DNA of 64,000 nt from contig JADCRB010000018.1 in the NCBI GenBank assembly GCA_021464245.1, positions 1,655,261 to 1,719,260 of the forward strand, read 5' to 3'. This stretch comes from Carallia brachiata (Eukaryota; Streptophyta; Magnoliopsida; Malpighiales; Rhizophoraceae). Below, one piece after another: positions 23,670-36,013 of this stretch. The notes under the pieces were generated by a model. The model saw only the letters and a program-made list of their open reading frames with translations. It was not told the origin of the DNA and did not search any database. Numbering within the stretch: position 1 is the stretch's first letter; each line of letters begins with the position of its first letter. The position numbers and the translations under genes are program-made.

Positions 23670-24938
23670 TCAACAACAGAACCGGCAACACGAAAAGCAA
23701 GAGAGCCACCTACTAGGGACGAACGGATTAGCTGGAGTTACTCTAGGGGTGGCTGCTTGCTTAGAGGTTTCTGGACGTGGCTGATCCTGATAAGGGTGTC
23801 GATGTTGGAGATGGACTGCTTTGGAAGACGGTGGCTGTGATGACTGCTGTGGTGATGTATGATGTCCCTTTAAAGATATTGAACCGTTTTTATCATCCCC
23901 TGGCAATCTGCAAATAATTAACTATCATATACCAATATATCCATGAACATAATGTATTCCACATACATTGAGATCTTCCTGAACCTCTTAGTAGTACTTA
24001 TACATATATAACTTACACCGGAAATGCGAAAGATTTTATGCGGCCTCCACTGGCATCAGAATTTAGATGAGAAAGGCTGGCAGAATCAGCAGCATTAACC
24101 GATCCCCTGGCATTAGCCTTTTCTTTGTCAAGTTCCTCTTCGTTCTCCTTGATAACTTCTCTCAATGTCTCTGCAGCCATTGATTCCGTTACCCCAAAAC
24201 GCTCGTTGACAGTGGCATGGGAAATTTTTAGGCCATTCTCAGCCGGCTCAACAATTTGCGGCTGCTGATTAATAGGTTGTTGGTGACTTTGTAATTCAAA
24301 TAGAGGACCAGAGAACATGGCATTGGGGAGTGGGCTTGACATCATGGAATTCTCTCCTGACAAGCCTAGCTCTCCAGATTTTCCCAGCCAGGGGAATTGT
24401 TCTTTTGTGAAGCTCATGGTGCCCATGTGGATGCTGAAGAGAGACTCGTTGGAAGCCACACTCCAATCCATCGGAGCTGAAGATTTGTCTCTGTTGAATA
24501 CACGAGATGGGATCCTATAAGCAGGAGGAGTTGTTTGATCGGCTGCAGGTCGCTCCATGAACTGTGTTGGAGGAGATTGTGTTGCGGCTTCAGGCTCATT
24601 TTCTGATTCCAATATTGTCTTGTTATTGCTGGGAACAGTAATCTTATGCTCTAGATCATGCAAGGGCATAGAGCTGACAGGAAAATTCTGGTTTTCCTGC
24701 TCAGCAGGACTTGCAATATCACCTGGGGTGGGCTTAGATTTACTTGTTTTTCCATCCAAATCCCCAGATATGAAGATGATGATGAGGACGACGAAAGGGA
24801 TATTAACTTTTCGCCTTCAGGCTCTTCACTAACAATTGTTGCAGGATGAGTTAACACATTACCAGCTTCACTCCTATGTCCAGATTCCATAACTGGCAAT
24901 TTCGGATTTGCTTCATGCTCTATAGGCCCTATTGCCAT
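23670..24938 (-). CDS. Unrecognised plant serine-rich protein with SVASNESLFSI motif and Cys-cluster tail; one-base frame break
   Basis: Two coding exons are supported: 24938-24017 and 23907-23670, joined through donor GTAAGT at 24016 and acceptor TTTGCAG at 23908. The joined frame continues as SFAFPV-LPGDDK without a stop. The ATG at 24938 opens MAIGPIEHEANPK. At a run of four G (coding strand, near 24763) the frame changes from SSSSYLGI to DGKTSKSKPTPGDI; a fifth G would make one open frame of about 386 residues. The protein is polar and disordered-looking, with the central motif SVASNESLFSIHMG, a charged helix ETLREVIKENEEELDKEK, a His/Gln/Pro-rich stretch, and a final RWLSCFSCCRFCC. That terminal cysteine cluster resembles S-acylation (palmitoylation) sites, suggesting membrane attachment. 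I do not recognise a named family or a catalytic domain. Confidence 0.78.
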
Positions 24939-24959
24939 CTAATGCTACAGGAGCTCATA

Positions 24960-25793
24960 CTGCAAAATATGCAAGACAGAGGATTCTATTTTAGTACAAT
25001 AATGCAATCACAGTGAATGTCAAAGTATTCCTTGATCTTGAAATTAAATATGCTTTTCAAATTAATTTCTCATCCCCAACAGCATGTGATCTGGGGGGGA
25101 TCTTAATTTTCCGGGCAATTCTGGCATGTGGAAATTAACTAAGATCCTGGAACTGCAACATTGATACTTAATTACAGACTCACAAAGCTAGTCACTTTCC
25201 AATTTTTTGACTAGCAACAAAACCAAAATCTTATATAATCTCGCATTAAATTGAGTCGGCTAAATAAATTTTCTCTCTTCAGTTCGTTTAATATGAAACA
25301 AGTTTAGTGCAAAATTCATTTACTTAAATTCTTCTTAATCAAAGATTTTTTAAATTAACTTGGGTGTCCTCTTCCTCTTCTTTGGCTATCCACATGGATT
25401 TGGCTACCCTTTCTAATTTGAGAATTTACAGAGATTTCTTTTGACATGTTCAAACTAAGGTGGATGTCACTCCCTATGATTTTCTGGAATTGATGCTACA
25501 CCTATTTTTGCTATTAATTTCATCATCTTTTATTCAGTTATTCTTAGAAAAACAATTACAGTGATACATTATTGTTGATGTAACAGTGACAAAATGACCT
25601 TTTCAAACAAGGCAATTCCAATTGCCTGCTAGATGTTATAAATGTTCATCTGAAAATTGGAATACTAACATCTTAATTCAATTAAGTTGTCCACCTCAAT
25701 TATTTAACTCTTCACAGGAGAGTCGATCAGATTATTGTCAAGAAATTACAAGGGATGCATGGGACACCCAAAAAATTAAAAAGGAAAACTTAC
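24960..25793 (-). other. Probable 5'-UTR intron of the serine-rich gene
   Basis: A strong minus-strand donor (CCAT|GTAAGTTT) at 25793 pairs with the acceptor TTTTGCAG ending at 24960, 22 bases above the ATG. The upstream exon, about 25794-25990, is CT-rich on the coding strand (CTTGCTCTCTCTTTCCGTCC), as plant leaders often are. Confidence 0.5.
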
Positions 25794-25994
25794 ATGGAAA
25801 GCAAAAAGCACCCCCAAGCAATATATATGTTAGGGGCCAGCCAGGAAATGGCACAGATATCAACAGCCCTTCTCTCTGCCCTGCTGCCTTGATCACCTGA
25901 GAAAATGCTGGAAACCCAACAATTTAATTTACTGTCGATTAAGGAAGCAAAAGCAGAACGGCCGCATTCAGAGAGAGAGGACGGAAAGAGAGAG

Positions 25995-28117
25995 CAAGCC
26001 GACGAGGAGGTTAAAGGATTTTATGGTGTTCCATGGTTTTAGGCACGTTTTTCTCTTGCTTATTAATTTTAGACCAACTCCATTGGTTTCACTCTTATAC
26101 TTCAGTTCGGTTCCTTTATTTTTTTAATCTGTACGGTCATTATACCGTGGGTCGAAGTCGGAATCATTGTTGTTATCCTTATTTAACCAACTTTTACGAA
26201 AAAAACTTACTATCTAAATATTGTTGAATTTGAACGAATCTTTCTTATTTGATCACAATATTAATAAATCTTGAACTAAAATATAGCAAGCCCAAGGCTC
26301 ATGAAGTGAAGAGTTCGGTTCATGAAAAAGGTGAATTGGAACTGGAAGATTAGACGGTTTGGTTTCGGTTTCTTTTTAAAATTTGCATAAAAAAATGTTA
26401 ACTTGATCATTATTAATTTTAAAGTCTATAAAACTTATAATCAATGGATATGAAGGTCAACATTTACAATCATAGAAAATGTAATTTTACGCTGTGAATG
26501 TTAATTTGATCGGTAATAACGGTCACCCCGTTGTTTTCTAATTCTTTTTTTAATTTTCTAATTTTAGAAAACCAACGGTTCTAATTTTAGTAGTATCACC
26601 AATTACGATTATGAGATTTTAAGGAGGCGAATCGTGATCGGCTCGCCCCTTCCCATAATCTTGATTCTCTATCTAGCAAAAACTTTTTCAACGCATGAAA
26701 GAGGTTGGTTAAATTATTGAATCCAATATAAAAAGGAATAATTATAGATTTCATGAAAATTTATTTACGAAACTTCGTCAATAATAGTTAATGACCTAAA
26801 ATTTAAGGTAATATTATGTCTAAATAGAATTTAATGTTAAAAAGTAAAATCAAAATTAGTAAAAGCTCATTATCAAATTAATAATAATATCAATTTACAA
26901 AAAATCGAAAAGTAAGTTTTCCTATAATATATCATACTCGTGTAAAAGCTATTGAACGAGAAAAACTGATAAAAATTGAGAAAGAAATAAAAAAGCGAAA
27001 TAAAAAGAAGCACGCGCAAGTCACGCCTGACGGATTGTATGGAGAAAATTTTATTGCACAAATTGGTTCATGCAATCTATAAATTGAAGTTGCGAAACAT
27101 AAAATTTAGCAGCACAAAAGATAGAATCTAAAGCACATTGAAAGAAAAGATTTTTTTTTTTCTTCCACTTGAGATTACATTGAAAGAAAAGATTGACAAC
27201 ATTGTTTGTTGGATTCAGTGAGTGCAAAACAATTTCATGGAGGCTACATGACTTGGGTGAGTCATGCCTTGAAGGGGTTATGAGCTATCTCCTTTTCTGG
27301 CGCCCTGTTAATAATAAGAGTTAATAATGAAGTTTGAAAGAAATAGCAAAGCAAAAATCAAATTCAATAAAGTTTTTGTCTTACTTCTTTTCCACAAATT
27401 GCAGATTCATCGTCTCATATTAGTGTCTCTCCTTCCTTCTCTATGTCCGCCACCTAATTAACCAACAAAAACTGAAAACACACTTACAAGCTTGTAAACC
27501 AAAGCTCATGTTAGGAAGTGGTACTTCAAAATTTTAACAAAGAAGGATGTCACATGACCGACAGGCCATCGTTACTTTTATTTTTATTTATTTATTTTCT
27601 TTTCAAAATATATTCATAAATTGTCTAAAATGTGTTTTTAACGTATTCAAGACATATTAAAACTATGTTCGTTGTTTTTTAAGCGGACATATATTTAGAA
27701 TGTCGGATACGTGTTCAACGTGTGTCCGTATTGAACGCTCCATTGAGAACAGCGTATCCATGCAACATAGGCTACACGCAGCTCGCAGGAGCCCCTGGAT
27801 TTAAAATTTTGTGATTATAGCAGTGCATTTGCAATTTCAGCAAATTAGAGTCGCAAGGTTATTCTGTTGCAATTTTGAAGTCTGGGCAAATCTAATTCCA
27901 GGAACTATTTTAATCAATGGGAACTCTCTATTCACACTCATAATTTGGGAATCGAGTTTTTTTCATGTATTTTACTTCCTGCTTCTGCTGCACCAAAAAA
28001 ATAATAATTTAGGAATCGAGGGAGTGGATGACTTCGTGGACGGAGCTGTTAACAGGGTGGAGAGGTGATAACGACTAAAACGCTCCAATCGAGGTAACAT
28101 CGCATTTACAAATCCTA
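25995..28117. other. Intergenic DNA with decayed repeats
   Basis: No gene recognised. Around 26095-26370 there are TTCGGTT/GGTTTCGGTTT motifs typical of old plant fold-back elements. A fragment around 27670-27740 carries GTGTCCG/CGGACAT words shared with 40125-40310. A micro-insertion is at 27135-27194. Confidence 0.4.
27135..27194. repeat. Micro-insertion (poly-T) with 18-bp target duplication
   Basis: ACATTGAAAGAAAAGATT occurs perfectly at 27135-27152 and 27177-27194. The 24-base insert is a T-run followed by CTTCCACTTGAGATT. Confidence 0.75.
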
Positions 28118-28127
28118 AATGAATAAA

Positions 28128-28627
28128 GGGATAAGGATTTTTTTAGTCCTAAATCTTTAGATTTTTTTACGTTTGAGTTTTAAATCTTTTTGACATTTCA
28201 TTTGAGTCCTAAACTTTTTGATTTTTTACTAAATTAGTCCTTCTGTTTAACAAAAGTGATCAATCTATTAAAAAATAATTTTAACTTTACAAAAAATTAT
28301 TTAAAAAAGATTAAATATATGAATTGAATGTCTTTTTTATAAAAAAATATACATGTTGCCTATTTAATTCGTATATTTGTTGATTAAAAAAATATTTAAT
28401 ATGCATATTTTGTTGATGAAAAAAATATTTAACTCATGTATTTAAGCTTTTTAAAATGATTTTTATTAAATTAAATTCACTTATTAATAGATTGACTACT
28501 TTTCGTAATTTAAAGGACTGATATAGTAAAAAATTAAAAGATTTAGAACTCAAATGAAATGTTAAAAAGGTTTATGACTCAAACGTAAAAAAATCTAAAG
28601 GTTTAGAACTTTAAAAATATTTATCCC
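28128..28627. mobile_element. 500-bp MULE-like MITE with intact target-site duplication
   Basis: The ends GGGATAAGGATTTTT and, reverse-complemented, GGGATAAATATTTTT open long terminal inverted repeats of about 180 bases each (words such as TTTTTTTACGTTTGAGT and ACATTTCATTTGAGT occur in both arms). The middle is AT-rich and has no open frame. The 10-base sequence AATGAATAAA flanks the element directly at 28118-28127 and 28628-28637. Long inverted repeats plus a 9-10 bp target duplication are the marks of Mutator-like elements; without a transposase this copy is non-autonomous. Confidence 0.88.
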
Positions 28628-30139
28628 AATGAATAAAGATCAATATCATCAAAATTTTTTCATAAAATTTTACAAAAAGTTTTAAATTTAAAAATAACAG
28701 TAAGTCCACGTGCCATTTAGCTCTAAAAAGTAACAATAAAATTACAAAAAAAACTCCATGCTACACTAACAAAAAAACCAATTCATGAAAAATTGTGAAA
28801 AAAAACTTTGGTGCTATGTATTATTGTTCATCCTAAATATAATTGCCATGTTCAATTAAGCCAACTAATCTTTAACTTGCCTTACATAGGCACATTACCT
28901 CTTTATATTTTTTTAGTTAATTAATTTTGATCGGAATTATAGTTGAAACGTTTATATTTGGAAACGACTCATGTAACATAGTTTTAAAATTATGAAAAAA
29001 GTGTTCGTAGGTATATTGTTTACACACCCATAAGTCGAGGTCATCGTTAGTGTCCTCATTTAACTATCCCGTAGAGCATATTCATCACCAAAACACTGAT
29101 GGCCTCAATTACAATTCTTCCACAACATACCTAGTAATTGTCAAATCTTGAAATTCTTCAAACTTATTTTAGAGAGAGGACGTCAAGTACATTTACCAAG
29201 CGAGAGTGACAAAATGAAGATTAAACTCGAGTCAACTGCACAAAAACACGTTGAATCATTATTCATACTACCACTTTGAGTGGTACTTCAGTAAAAATTC
29301 AGTTATAACTTAGTTTACATTAACTCTATTGATTTATTAATTTAATATTTAATTCTCTATAGCATGTTTGATTGTTGCCATCTACTGCGCAATATGTATA
29401 GGGCCTAAAACTCGTTTTTCCAGTAATTTTCTCTGATATAGATATTCAATATTTTCTCAACTTTGTTCAAGTAGTATTCTATATTTTCACTTTGTGGAAT
29501 ACTAAATTTGCCTCCTCATCCGCGTTAAAATTATATTCCCTAAGGACTTTCTGATCGCAAGGTAAAATTTAAAATGGTTAAATATTTTTAAAGCACACCA
29601 ATAAAATTCTTTTTTTGACATAAATAAATGTAAATTTTTCATCAATAACTCAAAAAGTTTTAGCTTATAAGGGGTACGGTGAAGGGTAGGCTGATCATGA
29701 CTTGCAAACAAAGGCACTCGAGTGATTTACACATTCGAGTCGTTTTGGTCTTGGAGGTGTGTTTCTCCTTTTAAGGATTCGGGCAATGTTTCGTGAGTTC
29801 AACAGGACAATACGTGTGAGGCAGTGAAGATCAATGATATCCGTTCCGACTTATAACTCGATTAAGGTGCACCAATATTTTTAAGTTGACATGGAAAAGT
29901 TTAATTTCATATGGTTTAAAGACCAAAAGAAAATTTTCTTCATCTAACTTTATTTTCTTTTTTTAAAAATATTCGTGCAACTTATGCAGACTCTCGAGTG
30001 AGTGAATGAGTGAGGAAGAATAGTGGTAACTCATTTACCACACTGGAGGAATGGTGGGATGGAAGAACGCAGAATGTGAGTTAGCGCCCACGGCGGATGG
30101 CCAAGGGACAAGGGCTCGAGAGTTCAGGTCCGTTTGTCC

Positions 30140-30325
30140 AAATAAAAAGTAAGGATAAAACTTAATAATTTTACTTAATTAGTTTTAAAATAATTATACA
30201 ATTATATTAATAATATTTAATAATTTATTTATTTTTTTTAATTTAATCATCTAACAATATATATTATTTAATAATTACTTTAAAACCAACTAAATGAAAT
30301 CACCGAACTTTTTCGAACAAGTAAT
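30140..30325. repeat. AT-rich MITE, dispersed family member
   Basis: Its left end (ACTTAATTAGTTTTAAAATA) and right end (TAATTACTTTAAAACCAACT) are approximate reverse complements, making a palindromic element. The same core recurs at 7450-7640, 7700-7880, 32885-33035, 52030-52215 and 63490-63670. Confidence 0.55.
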
Positions 30326-30872
30326 GTTATTAATGGAGGCCCATTTCATGGTCATTAAACTAAACTCTCTAGGACCAGCCCAACCAATACGCGAGAACAT
30401 TCCCGCCATAGCCTAGCAGATTGACTTGTGAGATCAGCAAGAAGGTTTTTTTTTTTTCTTTTAATTATTGGAATGATTCTACATAAATGAATTGATGAAC
30501 AGAAATATATATAAAATATTCTTGTCTTTGTATTTCTAAAAGAATATTTTTTTATCTAGAAAAACTGTATACTTCAAAGTTTTTATTTCAATTTGTCGGA
30601 CACTCTTTCAACGAATTTAAGACAGTCAACTAAAAGATTGTTTTAGAGAAATCAATTTTTGGGCGGACCATTTAACAAGATTGGGACATTAAAAATTGGT
30701 TGAAACTCACAGCTTGAGACATCACTCCACAATGATTAAGCCCCTTTTTAGCTGTTGATTTAGTTGGAATGTGCTTATGTTTTATGATGGTTTCTTCTTG
30801 GGCGAAGATATAGAGCCCGAGGCGGTGTCCGAATAAATTACACTTAAAATGTAATTGCGTTGAATTTTTTTT

Positions 30873-30975
30873 AAAAAAAATTGTTTAAAAGAAATTATAA
30901 AATTAAAACCTAAAATTAAATAGGAAAAAAAATTGTTTAAAAGAAATTATAAAATTAAAACCTAAAATTAAATAG
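30873..30975. repeat. 52-bp tandem duplication
   Basis: A 51-base unit containing TTGTTTAAAAGAAATTATAA is repeated without change at 30873-30923 and 30925-30975. Identity of the copies implies a young duplication. Confidence 0.9.
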
Positions 30976-31479
30976 ATATTACCCTAAAATTTAAAATGTA
31001 ACTCCTATATGATATACGTTAAAATAAAAAAGGATTCGAAAAAAAAAAATTTTCCTAAAAGAACTCAACATAGTTACATTTTTAATGTCACAGGTTGTAT
31101 TTTGCAGGTAGTTTCCAAAAATTTTGTCCAGAGGTGGCCTCCAGTGCAAAAACTTTGTAGTTTCTTCTTTATGATAAAAAAAAAATTGTATAGACGAAAA
31201 AAAAAAAAAAAACCAGCGTAGTTCCTGGTTCGCCATTGATTAAAAGAGGGTCTGGTGTAAACGAGTGTGGCTTCATTTTGCACGCTCGGATTTCTCTTAA
31301 ACTATTCATCGTGACATCGAGTGCACGCTAATTTACCGAAATCACACACCAAAAACATGGCAAACGTGGGGTTGAAAAAACAATACATAATGTTGCTTGC
31401 TTCTTCGCCGAAATTGACATTATGCCACGGTCTTCCGTCTTTTGCGGACGTGTTATTAAACAAGTTTGCGATTTAATTA

Positions 31480-31790
31480 ACTGGATTGAATTATGATAAT
31501 TATTTTAAAATTAAAATTTTTGATTATATAAAATTAAAAATTATTTTTGAACTAAAAATTTGGTTAATTGAAAATTTTTTTCAGTTTTGGTTAACTAAAT
31601 TTAATAAAAAAAATTAAAAGTATAATCTAAATATTAAAAAAAATATTTTTGATAAATATTTTTTAAAAAATTGTAATTATCATTGCATATAAAAAAAATT
31701 AATTATTTGTAATATAAATAATATTTTATTAACATTTATTTGTTAATAATTGTTGTATTAGTAAATTTTTTTCCTATTATTAGAATAAAG

Positions 31791-31845
<55 letters not shown>

Positions 31846-32020
31846 CAATTCAGTTCAGTTAACTACAAATTTTTAATATTAAAAACTAAAATTGAACTAA
31901 AAATTTTAATTTTTATTCAGTTCGATTAACTAATTATAAAATCAGTTTGATTAACTAAAAATTCAGTTCAGTTTAATTTGATTTTTTCAGTTAATTGAAA
32001 TTTTCAGTTTGTTTGAACGT
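31480..32020. repeat. Degenerate fold-back element with internal (AT)n run
   Basis: Repeated words such as GGTTAACTAAA, CAGTTCAGTTAACTA and GAACTAAAAATT occur in both orientations on either side of a 48-base AT run (31795-31842). This layout is common for old non-autonomous plant elements. Exact borders cannot be set by eye. Confidence 0.45.
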
Positions 32021-32884
32021 CACTACCTATTATAGTATCACTGGATTCAAACAAAATATCTGATAAGTGTAACTATGTGTCTCACAATATTTTTTATTAT
32101 TTTTTAGTTAAAATTTTTTTGATGTACTTATAATTAAAAGTAATGTGTAAATAATATTCTTAAAAACTGTATACATATTTTATTTTAGTTGTATTCTTAT
32201 TTATATACACACAATTTTTTTAAAAGATGAAAAAAAAATTCATAGACCCACATCTGCCTTTTTCTTGTTCTTGTCAAATATAAACCCCCTGTCTTCCTTT
32301 TTCTTTTTATTCCTTTTTGGGTCTTTAGTATTGTAAATATGGTTCCAGTAATGGTAATCAAAATTGTCGTCAAAAATTTTATGTTAATTAATTCCATTAA
32401 TTCTCATTTGAGGTTCGCCCCTGTAAATTTATAAATGGAAATGGAATACTGATATAGCACATGATGACTGCAAATTACATCATATCAATAATAAAAAATT
32501 TTAATATGCTAAACATTACTCATATACTTCTTGGTTAATGACATTTATTTCCCAGTCACATTGTCAAGATTGAATTTTGTTCTTAAGCTTAATTTTCCTG
32601 AATTTCTCTTGCCTTAAGATAGATGAGTTACCTTTTACCCTTTTTTTTTTTTTTTGAGGTGGTGTCATTTAGTTTTGTCAAAAAAGTATTACGATTTTAT
32701 ATTTAAGGGGTACAAAGTGACTCAATAATTATGACATTTCTCATGCCAACAATGAATCGTAAGTTTAATCTCACTATTTAATTCAAACTCATAATTCTTT
32801 ATATAAATTCAAATTTCTTTAGCTAACTAAACCAAACCATACAAGAAAGGAGTGGCAGATGACTTCCTTTTTAAACAAGAAAAA

Positions 32885-33035
32885 ATTTTTGATTTTTTCA
32901 TTTAGATAGTTCAAAAGAGTAGTAAAATGATATAAATTATTCCATAATTGAATCCATAAAAAAATAAAAATAAATAAACTGATAAACTTAATTAAATAAA
33001 ATTGTCAACTGATAAACTTAATTAAATAAAATTCT
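32885..33035. repeat. AT-rich MITE family member with 31-bp internal duplication
   Basis: Matches the dispersed AT-rich family (AAAATGATATAAATTATT). The unit AACTGATAAACTTAATTAAA is present twice in tandem with a period of about 31 bases. Confidence 0.5.
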
Positions 33036-33632
33036 CTAACAATTTGTTGTTACCTATTTAAAATTCTGTATCTTACTCTTTAAACAAATGTGCCAATGTA
33101 AACTAATCTAGTGTGTACAAGCCGCCGTTTTCCGACTACAAAAAATCTAGTTCTAGACTTCTCTTGGTTTGAGATGTACTCAACGATGGTCAAAATGAAT
33201 ATATTCTCAAACCGAGTAAAGGGTTACTTTACTTTAAAAGGGGAAAATAATTGGCATGCTCAATGGGAAGATTCCGAACAGACTGGAGGAAGCTGTTGGA
33301 TTGTGAATAGGAAACGGCTTTGGAACCACGTAGCCCCCCGATATATAGAATAATAGAACCTTGGCCTTTCCTTATCCCCACAGCGACAAATTAATCAAGG
33401 CCACTCCCAAGTCTTGTTCTTTCTGTGCTTGCGTTTTTGGATCCCCGTCTGTCTCTCTTTCTCATTCTTTCCCAATTACGTTTTTCGTTGCCGTGATTTA
33501 CATCACAGCCAACATGGGTCCTTAGATTTGTGGGAGAACTCATCTCGACCTTGTTGAGATTTAAAAGGGTCCGAGTGTTGCAAGCCAAAACTTGGTTTTT
33601 TTTTAAGGTTCAGCAGCAGGGGAATCGGGGAA

Positions 33633-34663
33633 ATGGAGAAAAGACGACAGAGCTTTGCTGTGAATGGATGGCTCAAATTGCCAATTGGTTTCAGGTTTCA
33701 TCCAACTGATGAGGAGCTTCTTGATCATTACTTGAAACGTAAGGTCTTCGGACTTCCATTGCCTGCTTCTGTCATTCCTGAGTGGGATGTGTTCCACACT
33801 GATCCCTGGAGGTTGCCAGGTTAGTGAAAATGCCATCCTTAAAAGTAAGACATTCCAGGATAAAATTGTCAATTTAAGATTTTTTTTTTCAACAAAAAAA
33901 GCTCTTGACGAGATATGTTTGTAGTTAAATTTCCTGGCCTTTTCCTGGTTCTAGGTGATGTGATGGAGGAAAGGTATTTCTTTAGGAAAGAGAAGGGAAA
34001 TGAGAGTCAAATCAAATGCAAGAGGACTACTAGTTCTGGATGTGGTTATTGGAAGCCTATTGGCAAAGACAAGCAAATTTTAGGCTCTGCAAGCAACCAA
34101 CCTATTGGAGTGAGGAAAACCCTTGTTTTTTGCAACACCAGGCATTCTAATAAGTCCAAAACTCAATGGGTTATGCATGAGTATCGTCTTGCAGGAGGTT
34201 TGGCAACAATTTTCAACGCAATCCAGGTACATTACTGTACATCAATGAAGCTCCAGAGCTACATTATGACACCCAGTTGCAAAAATTGTTAATTTTTTAA
34301 TTTCTAGATTACTTGAGATGATGTTCTGTACAATGTAATGAGCAGGTTTCCAGGACCAAGTTAGAAAATTGGGTTGCCTACCACATATTCCAGAGGAAAA
34401 TAAGAACTAGAAAACTTGGAGCAATTTTTAAGTCTTCAAACATCGACATGGCTCAAAGGATCGATGATGTTACAATTAGGCCTGCAGGCATGGCTGTTTT
34501 TAAGATGGAAGAAGAGGGCTTATGTACTGCAGGTCCTCCTCCTGAACCTTCTTCACCATGTTCTAGCGGAATAACTGAGATCTCTTCTAATGGGTCGGAT
34601 CAGGAAGACATAAGTCATTCCATTACTAGTAGCTCTTATTCAAACTGTATGAGGAAAGCTTAA
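33633..34663 (+). CDS. NAC-domain transcription factor
   Basis: A plant-specific DNA-binding regulator of 258 residues in three exons: 33633-33819, 33955-34226 and 34346-34663. All joins keep frame (RLP|G, NAIQ|V). The NAC domain covers about residues 14-165. Subdomain A contains [46 protein letters not shown] and [24 protein letters not shown] and [10 protein letters not shown], and [12 protein letters not shown]. Exon borders fall at the positions usual for NAC genes. The short, Ser-rich C-terminal part is the likely regulatory region. The order and length resemble the NAC41/NAC83 (VNI2) type, but the subgroup is not certain. The ATG at 33633 has no in-frame upstream alternative in the leader. 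A TATA-like CGATATATAG lies near 33340, which would give a leader of about 260 bases. Confidence 0.94.
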
Positions 34664-35874
34664 CTCAAAACCTCTCAAGCTGGATTGAAATATTGTATTG
34701 GGTTGTTGTTCCGTTGTATCGGACAACAAATAAACGCAATGAGCAAAAATGAAAAGAGGTGGCAGTCATTTTGTTTCCAATGTTGCAACTCTTGCTCTTT
34801 GGAATTAAGCAAATTAGTGATTTTTACTTGGCTATGTTTTTTTGGTCTTATTCCATCACTACTTTACACAAGAACAATAATAAAATCATATTACGAGAAC
34901 AAATTTTTTACTTAGTGTTCAAGGTTTTATTGCCAAAAGGGTGCCTGATTTTTGAGACAAAAAGATGATGCAAAGTAGATGCAAATGTAAGGGATTCCCG
35001 TGAAGAGAAGCGTCCAAAGAAAGAAGAGAAGAGGTTCTATGTTATCTAATCATAATCTTTTGTGAAAAGTAGATCCCTTGTGGACAAGCAAATAAAAATT
35101 CAACATAGAAGAATAGTATATAGCAAAGAGTACTTGCACATGAGGCCTACTTTTACTCCACATTTCAACGTGGGAAGAACCCAATCCTCTTGTAATTTAT
35201 CATTCGACTAATGAGATCTTTATGACAAGATATATTTTAAATGGTTTCACCTCATATTCAGAAACTATAAAAATATATTTGGTTGTGTTGGGAAGGGCAA
35301 CAAGACAATCAACAGAGTTTTTCTTAATACTTCTATGCTTAGATAGTGCAACCTCTTATTGGGTAATGAGAATAGATTCCTTGTGTCAGCCAATGAATAC
35401 AAAGAAAGGGACATTACTTATGGTTCTCTTCGTAACTTTCTTGTAATTAATAAATTTTCATTTCCTACCCTCGTTAGTGATTGAGTATATTATCCATCTT
35501 CATAAAATTAAATTCTTGATCTCCAGTACCCCTTTTTATTTTAATGTGTGATCGGTCAAAATTTGGGGTGTGAATCTGTGCCGATTAGATTGAGACCTCC
35601 GAACGAATGTGTTATACACCAATAGGATAACGAGACTAAGGTGCCGAGAGTTATCTCGGTGTTAGTACTTTGATACTTAAATCAGTGGTGGGCTCCCAAA
35701 AAATAATGAGTGATGTTAAAAATAAATAATTAATGCGTATCTGGAGAACTATGAATTAAGTGGATAATTATAGCAAGTATAATAATGACATGACAATGTC
35801 TTTTATCTTGCATATCGAGGTTTTGGAGAGTTGAATGTCTCCCTTATTGGACTTATGTCTTATTAAAACTAATT

Positions 35875-36013
35875 AGGAGACTGATGGTTTTTGCCCTAAC
35901 AATGTGCATCGTTTGCTTTCGACAAAATTAAAGATATGAACTATAAGGAGACTGATGGTTTTTGCCCCAACAATGTGCATCGTTTGCTTTCGACAAAATT
36001 AAAGATATGAACT
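35875..36013. repeat. 71-bp tandem duplication
   Basis: Two copies (35875-35942 and 35946-36013) differ at about one base in their shared 68 bases; the core includes CAATGTGCATCGTTTGCTTT. No coding sense is apparent. Confidence 0.9.

Larger units (their letters stand above)
28640..33365. other. Long intergenic region upstream of the NAC gene
   Basis: Very AT-rich. It holds short duplications and MITE-like sequences listed separately, plus less AT-rich patches at 29690-29860 and 30000-30130 that look like old retroelement debris but encode nothing recognisable. The last part, about 33110-33365, is closer to genic composition and probably contains the NAC promoter. Confidence 0.45.

Noticed and set aside
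24557..24832. Plus-strand frames across the serine-rich gene
   Set aside because: Antisense shadows; the minus-strand exons have coherent splice sites and phase.
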